This document shows positions 1-7,480 of a DNA stretch of 44,246 bases, piece after piece (positions within the stretch are counted from its first letter, which is position 1; each line of letters begins with the position of its first letter). The stretch comes from Bacillota bacterium (GTDB taxonomy: Bacteria > Bacillota > Dethiobacteria > DTU022), in NCBI GenBank assembly GCA_030611385.1, contig JAUWPV010000014.1:1-44246 (forward strand). The letters are read 5' to 3'. Under the pieces are notes generated by a model, which saw only the letters and a program-made list of their open reading frames with translations, was not told the DNA's origin and made no database searches. Position numbers and translations under genes: made by a program.

Positions 1-978
1 GATTCTATCGTGGTAGCGATCGGTCAAATACCGGATTGGTCTTTTCTCGACAACAGCGCCGTCAGTTTGCATAGAAATGGCGCGATTCAGGTCAATTCAC
101 AATCAGGCCTGACCGAATCTCTTTGTGTCTATGCCGGTGGCGATGCGATCCGTGGGCCTGCCAGCATTGTTCAGGCCTGCGCCGACGGGCGACGGGCTGC
201 TGAATCAATCTGCACAGAATTTGGCATTAGTTTCGAACATACAAATTCACCGGCAAAAATACTTTCTGAAACTGACCTGGTCGCACTGAAGCGTGTGCGG
301 GTCAGAAAAGAGGTTAGGCATAATCCGGAAATACTTGCCCACGATCAAAATATAGGTTTTGACCTTGTTGAGCAAACATATACAGAGGAAACAGCGCGTA
401 AAGAAGCGACCCGCTGTCTGCAATGTGCTGCTTTTTGTGACAAATGCGTTGAAGTATGCCCTAACCGAGCCAATTATGTCTTTTTGGTTCCGCCGGTGAG
501 CATAAAGCTGCCTTATATTTCTTGTCGTAACGGTGTAGCCTCAGCAGAGGGAGAAGAATTATTCCAGGTTCAGCAGAGAAGGCAAATTATCCACGTAGAC
601 GACTTCTGCAATGAGTGTGGAAACTGCGCCGTATTTTGCGTACATCAGGGCAAACCATACCTCGATAAACCCAGGCTCTTTTTAAGTAAGAGTGATTATG
701 AGCGGGAAGAAAATAACGCGTTCCACATTAACGGAAACACCATGCTGCGGCGGGAAGGGAGCCGCGAATCCAGGCTGATTATAGAACGAGGATCGATCGT
801 ATTTGAGAATGATCATATCCAATTAAATCTTTCACCGGCCTATGAAGTCCGGGAGGTAGTATCAAAAAGTGATTTTACCGGGATTTTATCCATTAAAGAA
901 GTTGCTGAAACAGCCTTAATATATAATGGTATTATCGAATCGTTGCCTTTTTTAATAATTCCGTCTCGTGTGCAATAA
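1..978 (+). CDS. ygfK: YgfK-like Fe-S flavoprotein oxidoreductase, C-terminal part (5' end outside window)
   Basis: Only the last ~325 codons are present; the frame is open to the first base. The beginning (IVVAIGQIPDW, then YAGGDAIRGPASIVQACADG) is the end of a pyridine-nucleotide/FAD-binding domain of the GltD/YgfK class. Two ferredoxin-like cysteine clusters follow: CLQCAAFCDKCVEVCPNRA (about residues 139-157) and CNECGNCAVFC (about 204-214). YgfK proteins are about 1000 residues, are annotated as putative selenate reductase subunits, and lie beside ygfM, ssnA and xdhD in E. coli. That context is reproduced here by the downstream XdhD-like and SsnA genes. The likely role is electron transfer between NAD(P)H or ferredoxin and the molybdenum hydroxylases; this is inference. 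The main alternative is another glutamate-synthase-small-subunit-like oxidoreductase. Confidence 0.72.
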   Translation, partial: DSIVVAIGQIPDWSFLDNSAVSLHRNGAIQVNSQSGLTESLCVYAGGDAIRGPASIVQACADGRRAAESICTEFGISFEHTNSPAKILSETDLVALKRVRVRKEVRHNPEILAHDQNIGFDLVEQTYTEETARKEATRCLQCAAFCDKCVEVCPNRANYVFLVPPVSIKLPYISCRNGVASAEGEELFQVQQRRQIIHVDDFCNECGNCAVFCVHQGKPYLDKPRLFLSKSDYEREENNAFHINGNTMLRREGSRESRLIIERGSIVFENDHIQLNLSPAYEVREVVSKSDFTGILSIKEVAETALIYNGIIESLPFLIIPSRVQ

Positions 979-991
979 TTTTTAAGTGACA

Positions 992-1021
992 TTGACATAG
1001 ATCATTTGGCAATGCTACGAT
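992..1021 (+). promoter_or_regulatory. Sigma-A-type promoter candidate for the carbamoyltransferase genes
   Basis: A perfect -35 box TTGACA (992-997) is followed after 18 bases by TACGAT (1016-1021), a 5-of-6 match to TATAAT with a slightly long spacer. It lies in the 85-base gap after the YgfK-like gene and about 43 bases before the ATG at 1064, so it would start a transcript of the two carbamoyltransferase genes independent of upstream read-through. It is judged from consensus only. Confidence 0.5.
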
Positions 1022-1063
1022 GATTTTGCGATAACTCAACAAAACGAAAAGGGGTAATTTAGA

Positions 1064-2017
1064 ATGAGAAGCTTTCTGGGACGCGATATTCTTTCGTTGA
1101 AGGATTTTGAACGTCATGAGTACAATCATATCTTCCAGGTTGCTGAGGAACTGGAACCGTATGCACGGGACAGGCACAACGGAGATCTGTTGAAACACAA
1201 GACATTGGTAACAGCATTTTATCAGCCGAGCACACGTACACGCCTCAGTACGGAAGCCGCCATGCACCGGTTGGGCGGTCATGTGACCGGTTTTGCCGAC
1301 CCCAAAATGACGCGGGCCGGAGACTTTTACCAGGAATCAATCAAGGATACTGTTTGCATGCTTGAATACTACGGTGATGTAATTGCCATGCGCCATTTTC
1401 AACAGGGTGCCCCCCACGAGGCAGCCAAATGGGCGAGCATACCGATCATCAACTGCGGTGATGGTTGGGGTGAGCATCCGACCCAGGTTTTGATCGATAT
1501 GTTTACGATCTGGCGCGAGCTTGGCACTTTGGACGGCTTAAACTTCTTGCTGGTGGGCGATATGCGCATGCGCACCATGCACTCCATCGGATACGCCATG
1601 TCTAAATTCGACATCAATGCAACCTTCGTTGCCCCACCGGATATGTCTATGACCGATGAGTTTAAAGACGAGCTGCGCGCTTACAATTTATGTTTCAAAG
1701 AGGCCAACTCTACCGAGGAAGCTATCGCTGATGCAGACGTAATTTACATGGAACCTGTAGTGCAGGCCGACTACGCCCAATCTCGTGTGGAGGTGGAAAA
1801 GGGGTATGGGTTGACTCCGCCGGAGTACACAGTAACCAGAGAAATGCTGCGCGATAAGGCTAAATCACATGCCATTATTTTACACTCGCTGCCACGCATG
1901 GATGAACTGCCAGTAGACGTGGACAATACGAAGCACGCCCGTTATTGGGTCGAGGCCTACAATGGCGTACTCGTTCGCATGGCCCTTCTCTCCTTGCTTC
2001 TCGGCGCAGTGGAGTAA
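1064..2017 (+). CDS. PyrB-like carbamoyltransferase, acceptor uncertain
   Basis: This 317-residue protein has the full aspartate/ornithine carbamoyltransferase fold. The carbamoyl-phosphate motif is PSTRTR (about residue 50), followed by EHPTQVLIDMFTI (about 141) and a PyrB-type C-terminus (LPRMDE, DVD, YNGVLVRMALL). Two features of true aspartate transcarbamoylases are absent. The KKGE loop carrying the catalytic lysine (Lys84 in E. coli) reads TRAGDFYQES. The MTRVQ segment carrying Arg229, which binds aspartate, reads MEPVVQ. The carbamoyl-phosphate site is therefore kept while the acceptor site has changed. It is paired with a YgeW-like gene 57 bases downstream and sits inside a purine-degradation locus, so a catabolic reaction (for example phosphorolysis of a ureido compound to carbamoyl phosphate) is more likely than pyrimidine synthesis. 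The start ATG follows AAAAGGGG. Confidence 0.8.
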   Translation: MRSFLGRDILSLKDFERHEYNHIFQVAEELEPYARDRHNGDLLKHKTLVTAFYQPSTRTRLSTEAAMHRLGGHVTGFADPKMTRAGDFYQESIKDTVCMLEYYGDVIAMRHFQQGAPHEAAKWASIPIINCGDGWGEHPTQVLIDMFTIWRELGTLDGLNFLLVGDMRMRTMHSIGYAMSKFDINATFVAPPDMSMTDEFKDELRAYNLCFKEANSTEEAIADADVIYMEPVVQADYAQSRVEVEKGYGLTPPEYTVTREMLRDKAKSHAIILHSLPRMDELPVDVDNTKHARYWVEAYNGVLVRMALLSLLLGAVE

Positions 2018-2074
2018 TAAGATCAATTGTTTATACTCCACAAAATGATTAGTCAGTCAGGAGGATAAATAAGG

Positions 2075-3049
2075 ATGCAAACATTTCTACGCGGCCGAGA
2101 TCTGATCACGAATCAGGAATGGACCAAAGATGAGATCGATACCATTATGGATGTAGCATTTAAACTAAAACGCGAACGCGCCCTGGGTCTGCCCCATGCG
2201 CATCTGCGCGACAAAGTGCTGGCTATGCTGTTTTTCTTCAGTAGCACCCGCACGCGAGCCAGTTTTGAAGCCGGCATGGCCCAGCTTGGCGGACATGCTC
2301 AGTTTATTGAAAGCAGCACTACCCAGATTGCCCACGGTGACACGGCCAAGGAGATTGGTGAAATCTTGGGGCGTTATAACGATGGTATTGCCGTTCGCCA
2401 GGTGGATTGGAATTACGGCAACAAATATATACGTGAAGTGGCGAAATCTTCGCGTGTACCGGTCTTTAATATGCAGTGCGATATCTACCACCCATTCCAG
2501 GTTTTAGCTGACCTGATGACCATTATCGAGAAAAAAGGCGATCCGCGCGGGTTGACCATTAATGTCAGTTACGCCTATGCGAGCAGTTACCAGAAACCGA
2601 TTAGCGTGCCGCAAAGCTTAATTTTGCTGATGACCCGTTATGGTATGAATGTGCGCCTGACTCATCCGCCGGAATTTAAACTTATGCCTGAAATAGTGCA
2701 GCAGGCGCAGGATAACGCACGCAGGCACGGTGGTTCTCTTGAGCTTCTTGACGATTTTGATGCCGGATTCGAAGGTGCTGATGTAGTTTACCCCAAGAGC
2801 TGGGGATGTATGTTGACTACTTCTGATCAGCAAGAATCATCCGAAATCGGTAAGAAATACACTGACTGGATTGCCAATGAGCGCCGTATGGCTTTGGCCA
2901 AAGAAGATGCCATATACTTGCACTGCCTGCCGGCCGATCGCAATATTGAAGTAACTGATGCAGTTATTGACGGTCTCCAAAGCGTGGTTTATGATGAAGC
3001 TGAGAACCGTTTGCACGCGCAAAAGGCCGTTATGGCCTTGACAATGTAA
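2075..3049 (+). CDS. ygeW: YgeW-like knotted carbamoyltransferase
   Basis: A 324-residue transcarbamylase of the ornithine/knotted branch. Visible motifs are SSTRTRASFEAGMAQLGG (carbamoyl-phosphate site, about residue 56), YHPFQVLADLMTI (HPCQ in ornithine transcarbamylase), YPKSWG (about 240) and YLHCLPADR (about 286). The insert YQKPISVPQSLILLMTRYGM matches the proline-containing knot region of YgeW and N-acetylornithine transcarbamylases. The length is short for E. coli YgeW (about 396). YgeW enzymes are catabolic transcarbamylases of purine-type loci with no settled substrate. The gene follows the PyrB-like gene at 57 bases with an AGGAGG site, so the two are probably co-transcribed. The exact acceptor cannot be read from the sequence. 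Confidence 0.8.
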   Translation: MQTFLRGRDLITNQEWTKDEIDTIMDVAFKLKRERALGLPHAHLRDKVLAMLFFFSSTRTRASFEAGMAQLGGHAQFIESSTTQIAHGDTAKEIGEILGRYNDGIAVRQVDWNYGNKYIREVAKSSRVPVFNMQCDIYHPFQVLADLMTIIEKKGDPRGLTINVSYAYASSYQKPISVPQSLILLMTRYGMNVRLTHPPEFKLMPEIVQQAQDNARRHGGSLELLDDFDAGFEGADVVYPKSWGCMLTTSDQQESSEIGKKYTDWIANERRMALAKEDAIYLHCLPADRNIEVTDAVIDGLQSVVYDEAENRLHAQKAVMALTM

Positions 3050-3292
3050 TCTTTAATAATCTGAATACGCTAGGTTAACGAACCTAAAAATGCCTATGAT
3101 CTTGAGTAATCAGTATCGGGTAGTGTTCGACGGCTTCGTAATCGGGTATATGCCGGTGTAATTGTTGTTGACAAATGTTTGTGAAGTGTTAACAGAAAGC
3201 ATGGATACTACTGGTGGCATGACCGGGGTAAGCAGCTAGACGTGATCGAAAACCGAACCGAATTAGTTTAGCATTTCCGTGAGGTAGATCCA
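3050..3292. other. Intergenic region before the xdhD operon
   Basis: No gene is visible in this 243-base gap. It contains a 6-bp perfect hairpin, TAGGTT-AACG-AACCTA (3071-3086), directly after the ygeW-like gene and without a U-tract, so it is at best a weak terminator or processing site. A perfect -35 element TTGACA lies at 3168-3173, but nothing close to TATAAT sits 16-18 bases later, so a promoter here would be weak or activator-dependent. A GAGG ribosome site at 3281-3284 serves the ATG at 3293. Confidence 0.35.
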
Positions 3293-6130
3293 ATGGCTGG
3301 TATTATAAACGTGGAAATTAATGGAACTGCTCATAAGGTAGAAAAGCCGCAGGGTTTAACCCTGCTTAAATACCTGAGAGATCATCTGGGTTTGATGGGT
3401 GCGAAAAATGGTTGTAACCAGGGGCACTGCGGCACCTGTACAGTAATTGTCAACGGTAAGGCTAAAAGAGCATGTTTGGTTCAACTGTCCAAACTTGCCG
3501 GCAGCAAGATAGAAACAATCGAAAATTTGTCCTCAAATGGTTACCTTCATCCCCTTCAAGAAGCATTTATGACGGAAGGGGCCAGCCAATGCGGTTTCTG
3601 CACGCCAGGAATGATTATGGCTGCCAAAGCCATGCTCGATACCAACCCAAACCCTTCCGATGAAGAAATAAAAAAAGCTCTTCGTTTTAATCTGTGCCGC
3701 TGTACCGGCTATGCTGCTATCTTCCGGGCGGTGAGACTTGCTGCCCATTTAATGCGATTAGAGAAAACAGAATTTAAGGAAGATGAAAAAGCCGGGACCA
3801 TGGAAGAAAATGGTGTCGGTTTTTCCCCGCTTAAAAAAGGCGCCTTGCCCAGGGTTACCGGTAGTCCACTTTATGCTGATGATTTAAAATTTAAGAACAT
3901 GATTTATGGCAAGCTTTTACTGAGTGAGCATCCTTTCGCCATGATTAAAATGATTGATCCGCGGAAGGCTCTGAAACGGCCGGGAGTAATTACGGTTCTA
4001 ACGGCCCGGGATATTCCTGGCCGTAACGGTTTTGGGCTGCTCAATCCCCACCAACCGGTACTGGCAAATGATATCGTCAGATATATTGGTGACCCGGTGG
4101 CATTAATCTTCGCTGAAAGTGAAGAGGCGGCCAGCGCTGCTTTGAACTATGTTGAAGTGGAATACGAACCACTACAAGGAGTTTTTTCACCGGAGCAAGG
4201 AATGAAAGAAGATGCTCTCTCTATTCACCCCGGGGGCAATATCATGCACCACGTATCTGTCCGCAAGGGTGATGTCGATAAAGCCTTTGCCGAAGCAGAT
4301 GTAATTATAGAAGGCGTATATACAACTCCAATGATTGAGCATGCCTATCTTGAACCGGAAGCAGCGGTGGCTAAACTTGAAGACAACGGGGTGATCAATG
4401 TCTGGACTGCCAGCCAGGGATCCCATGCTTTTCGGGAAATGATTGCTGCCAGCTTGAATCTTCCGGAAGAAAAAGTAAGGATAATCTACACCCCGGCCGG
4501 GGGAGCATTCGGAGGGAAAGAAGAACCCACCGTCCAAATACACTGTGCCCTGGGCGCAATGGTCACAGGCCGACCGGTGAAAATGACTTTAACCCGCCGT
4601 GAGTCTATGATTATCTCAACCAAAAGACACTGGGAGCAAATCTACTACCGTCATGGGGCAACCGGTGGCGGCAAAGTAATTGCCGTGGAGGCCAGGGTGA
4701 TCGCCGATGCGGGAGCTTACGATTCTCTTAGCAAACCGATGGTTTTTCGCTCTGCTGTGGTAACAGCCGGCCCATATGATATTCCCAATGTAAAAACCGA
4801 TGCCTACGGAATTTATACCAACCACCCGCCGGGAGGAGCTTTTAGGGGGTTTGGCAGCACCCAGGTGGCTTTCGGGGCGGAACAGCAGATGGATAGGCTG
4901 GCCAGAGCCTTGAACATAGGCCCGTTCGAGCTGAGGAAGATGAACGGACTGGCTCCTGGCAAAACAACTATTACCGGGCAGGTTATCAAAAGTGACTGTG
5001 GATACTTTAAAACCCTGGTAGAAGTAGAAATCTCGTTAAATAAATACCTGAATAAACTGCCTCAACCGGCGCCGGGGAAAAAAATCGGCATCGGTATCGC
5101 CAGTGCTTACAAAAATGTTGGATTGGGAGCTGGCAAAAGAGACAAAGCCGGCGCAAAAATAGAAATTGATCACCAGGGGAACGTGCTGCTCAAAGTAGGA
5201 GCCATTGATATGGGTCAGGGTTCAGACACCATTTTAGCCCAGCTGGCAGCCAACGGAACAGGCATCGCTTATGAAGATTTTTTAGTTATCTCCAGCGATA
5301 CCTCTCAAACACCGGAAGGAGGAGTTACCACCGCTTCACGCCAGACATACATATCGGGATACGCTGTGCTGGGAGCTGCTCAAAAATTTACTACGGTCTT
5401 TCGGGAGTGTCTGGAAAAAGCGTTTACTCTGAATACCGGAGAATATGAATTGGTCCGGGGAGGTTTGAGGGTTTTCCGTACAAAGAATAATCTAGACCAC
5501 AACCAGGATTTTGCCGATGTAGCTGCTGATTATATCTCTTATCAAAACGTAGCGATAGCTGCTGAAAAGTTAGGAATCATTCTTACCGGGGAATTTGTTT
5601 ATACTGCCCCGATAACTTACCCATTGCGCAAACAGGCCGACCATGAACCGGGCGTTCCTCCGGATGAATATGATATTCATTTCGCATATTGTTATGGAAC
5701 ACAGGCTGCTGTGGTGGAGGTTGACGAAACTACCGGAGAAGTTAAGGTTTTGAAAATTATTGCAGCCCAGGATCTGGGGAAAGCCATCCATCCCCAGAAT
5801 TGCCACTGTCAAATAGAGGGGGCCATCGTAATGGGTATGGGCTATGGTTTAAGTGAAGAATTTGTTTTGGAGAACGGTATAATCAGTACAGACAATCTGG
5901 CCAAATTAAAGCTGCCCAGGATAACCGATATGCCGGAAATCGAGACCATTTTAGTCGAAGAGGAATCAGACGGGCCTTACGGCGCCAAGGGGATGGGTGA
6001 GCTGCCCATTAACCCTACCGCTCCGGCAATAATTAATGCTATCTACGATGCGGTTGGAGTTAGAATAACTGATCTTCCAGCTACCAGGGAAAAAATATTG
6101 GCCGAACTTAAAAATAACGATAGGGAGTGA
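3293..6130 (+). CDS. xdhD: XdhD-type molybdenum hydroxylase: 2Fe-2S domain fused to molybdopterin domain
   Basis: 945 residues, close to E. coli XdhD (956). The first ~165 residues are a two-cluster 2Fe-2S domain: CNQGHCGTCTV (about residue 42) for the plant-ferredoxin-type cluster, then CGFCTPGM and LCRCTGY for the helical cluster. The rest is a xanthine-oxidase-family Mo domain with PAGGAFGGKEEPT, PPGGAFRGFGSTQ, DMGQGSDT and a C-terminal YGAKGMGELP whose Glu is the expected catalytic base. There is no FAD domain; FAD would come from a separate subunit. Placement with YgfK and immediately before ssnA (4-base gap) marks the selenium-dependent molybdenum hydroxylase type, in which a labile selenido ligand sits on Mo. 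The selenium is not a residue in the chain, so it is inferred from context only. Likely substrates are hypoxanthine, xanthine or another purine. Confidence 0.88.
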   Translation: MAGIINVEINGTAHKVEKPQGLTLLKYLRDHLGLMGAKNGCNQGHCGTCTVIVNGKAKRACLVQLSKLAGSKIETIENLSSNGYLHPLQEAFMTEGASQCGFCTPGMIMAAKAMLDTNPNPSDEEIKKALRFNLCRCTGYAAIFRAVRLAAHLMRLEKTEFKEDEKAGTMEENGVGFSPLKKGALPRVTGSPLYADDLKFKNMIYGKLLLSEHPFAMIKMIDPRKALKRPGVITVLTARDIPGRNGFGLLNPHQPVLANDIVRYIGDPVALIFAESEEAASAALNYVEVEYEPLQGVFSPEQGMKEDALSIHPGGNIMHHVSVRKGDVDKAFAEADVIIEGVYTTPMIEHAYLEPEAAVAKLEDNGVINVWTASQGSHAFREMIAASLNLPEEKVRIIYTPAGGAFGGKEEPTVQIHCALGAMVTGRPVKMTLTRRESMIISTKRHWEQIYYRHGATGGGKVIAVEARVIADAGAYDSLSKPMVFRSAVVTAGPYDIPNVKTDAYGIYTNHPPGGAFRGFGSTQVAFGAEQQMDRLARALNIGPFELRKMNGLAPGKTTITGQVIKSDCGYFKTLVEVEISLNKYLNKLPQPAPGKKIGIGIASAYKNVGLGAGKRDKAGAKIEIDHQGNVLLKVGAIDMGQGSDTILAQLAANGTGIAYEDFLVISSDTSQTPEGGVTTASRQTYISGYAVLGAAQKFTTVFRECLEKAFTLNTGEYELVRGGLRVFRTKNNLDHNQDFADVAADYISYQNVAIAAEKLGIILTGEFVYTAPITYPLRKQADHEPGVPPDEYDIHFAYCYGTQAAVVEVDETTGEVKVLKIIAAQDLGKAIHPQNCHCQIEGAIVMGMGYGLSEEFVLENGIISTDNLAKLKLPRITDMPEIETILVEEESDGPYGAKGMGELPINPTAPAIINAIYDAVGVRITDLPATREKILAELKNNDRE

Positions 6131-6134
6131 GTGT

Positions 6135-7463
6135 ATGCTGCTGTTAGGAAACGGAACCCTGTTAACTTTAGGCAAAAAATGTCAGGTTATCAATAAAGGA
6201 GCGCTGTTAATAGAAGACGGCACAATTACCAGGGTGGGAAAGACCGAAGAGCTGCGTGCTTCTTTCCCCCAGGCAGAATATATTGACTGTCTAAACAGGC
6301 TGGTTATGCCCGGCTTTACCTGCGCTCACACCCATACCTACAGTACTTTTGCCAGAGGAATGGACTTAAAAGACGAACCGCCTGTAGATTTTCCACAAAT
6401 ACTGGAGAGATTGTGGTGGAGACTTGATAAAGCCCTGACTCTGGAAGATGTTTACTATAGTGCCCTGATTCCCTTTATTGACTGTATCAAAAATGGCACA
6501 ACCGCTTTACTGGATCATCATGCCAGCCCCAACGCCATTACGGGGAGCCTTGATCAAATAGCCAACGCTGCCCAAAAAACAGGCATACGGGCTAACCTGT
6601 GCTACGAAGTGACTGATCGGGATGGCGAAAAAAAGGCTGCGGAGGGCCTGGCTGAAAATATATACTTCATCAAAAAATGTCAACTTGAAAACTCGTCAAT
6701 GATTACAGCCAGATTTGGGATGCATGCTTCTTTTACAATCGGAGATAAAACTATGGGAAAATGTGCCCGGATAGTTCATGACCTGGGAACAGGGGTCCAC
6801 ATTCATGCAGCAGAGAGCACTGCAGACGTGGTAGACAGTCAGGAAAAATACGGGATGGGAGTTATCGAGAGATTAAACAAGTACGACCTGCTGGGCACCA
6901 ATACTCTGACGGCTCACTGTATTCATATCAGTGATCAGGAAATGGAACTTTTAGCCCAGACTGGAACCAATGTGGTTCACAACCCTCAATCAAACATGAA
7001 CAATGCCGTGGGTTGTGCAGAGGTTAAAAAGATGCTTGATGCGGGAGTAGTTCTGGGTTTGGGAACTGACGGCATGACCACTGACATGATTGAAGGGATG
7101 AAAACTGCCCACATCTTACATAAATTCTACCAAAACGATCCCCGGGTTGGCTGGGTAGAAGTGCCTCAAATGCAATTTGCTAATAATGCCCGCATCATGG
7201 CCAATTTCTTTCCAACCAAAATGGGGGAATTAACACCTGGTGCAGCAGCTGATGTAATCGTGGTTAATTATGACCCACCCACACCACTCACTGCGGGAAA
7301 TTACTACGACCATATAGTGTTTGGTATGACCGGGAGAATGGTGGAAACTACCATAGTCGCCGGAAAAATATTGATGCAGGATAAAAAAATTACGATAGTC
7401 GATGAAGAGGAGATCAATGCTAAAGCCAGGGAATTGTCCGCAAAACTGTGGGAACGATTTTAG
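6135..7463 (+). CDS. ssnA: SsnA-like metal-dependent aminohydrolase
   Basis: A 442-residue amidohydrolase. The metal motif CAHTHTYSTFARGM (about residue 63) carries the paired histidines, followed by VHIHAAEST (about 222), the HCIHIS metal histidine (about 257) and LGTDGMTTDM with the metal Asp (about 312). It belongs to the cytosine-deaminase/chlorohydrolase branch. SsnA is the family member that accompanies the selenium-linked XdhD/YgfK locus, and here it starts 4 bases after the XdhD stop, with GGGAG upstream, indicating translational coupling. Its substrate is not established; deamination of an amino-purine feeding the hydroxylase is the natural guess. The TAG stop lies at 7461-7463. Confidence 0.85.
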   Translation: MLLLGNGTLLTLGKKCQVINKGALLIEDGTITRVGKTEELRASFPQAEYIDCLNRLVMPGFTCAHTHTYSTFARGMDLKDEPPVDFPQILERLWWRLDKALTLEDVYYSALIPFIDCIKNGTTALLDHHASPNAITGSLDQIANAAQKTGIRANLCYEVTDRDGEKKAAEGLAENIYFIKKCQLENSSMITARFGMHASFTIGDKTMGKCARIVHDLGTGVHIHAAESTADVVDSQEKYGMGVIERLNKYDLLGTNTLTAHCIHISDQEMELLAQTGTNVVHNPQSNMNNAVGCAEVKKMLDAGVVLGLGTDGMTTDMIEGMKTAHILHKFYQNDPRVGWVEVPQMQFANNARIMANFFPTKMGELTPGAAADVIVVNYDPPTPLTAGNYYDHIVFGMTGRMVETTIVAGKILMQDKKITIVDEEEINAKARELSAKLWERF

Positions 7464-7480
7464 AAATGGAGTGTGGAAAG

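Noticed and set aside
3050-3292. Purine or molybdenum-cofactor riboswitch before xdhD
   Set aside because: No convincing conserved core or multi-stem layout could be recognised by eye; only a small hairpin and a lone -35 box are visible.
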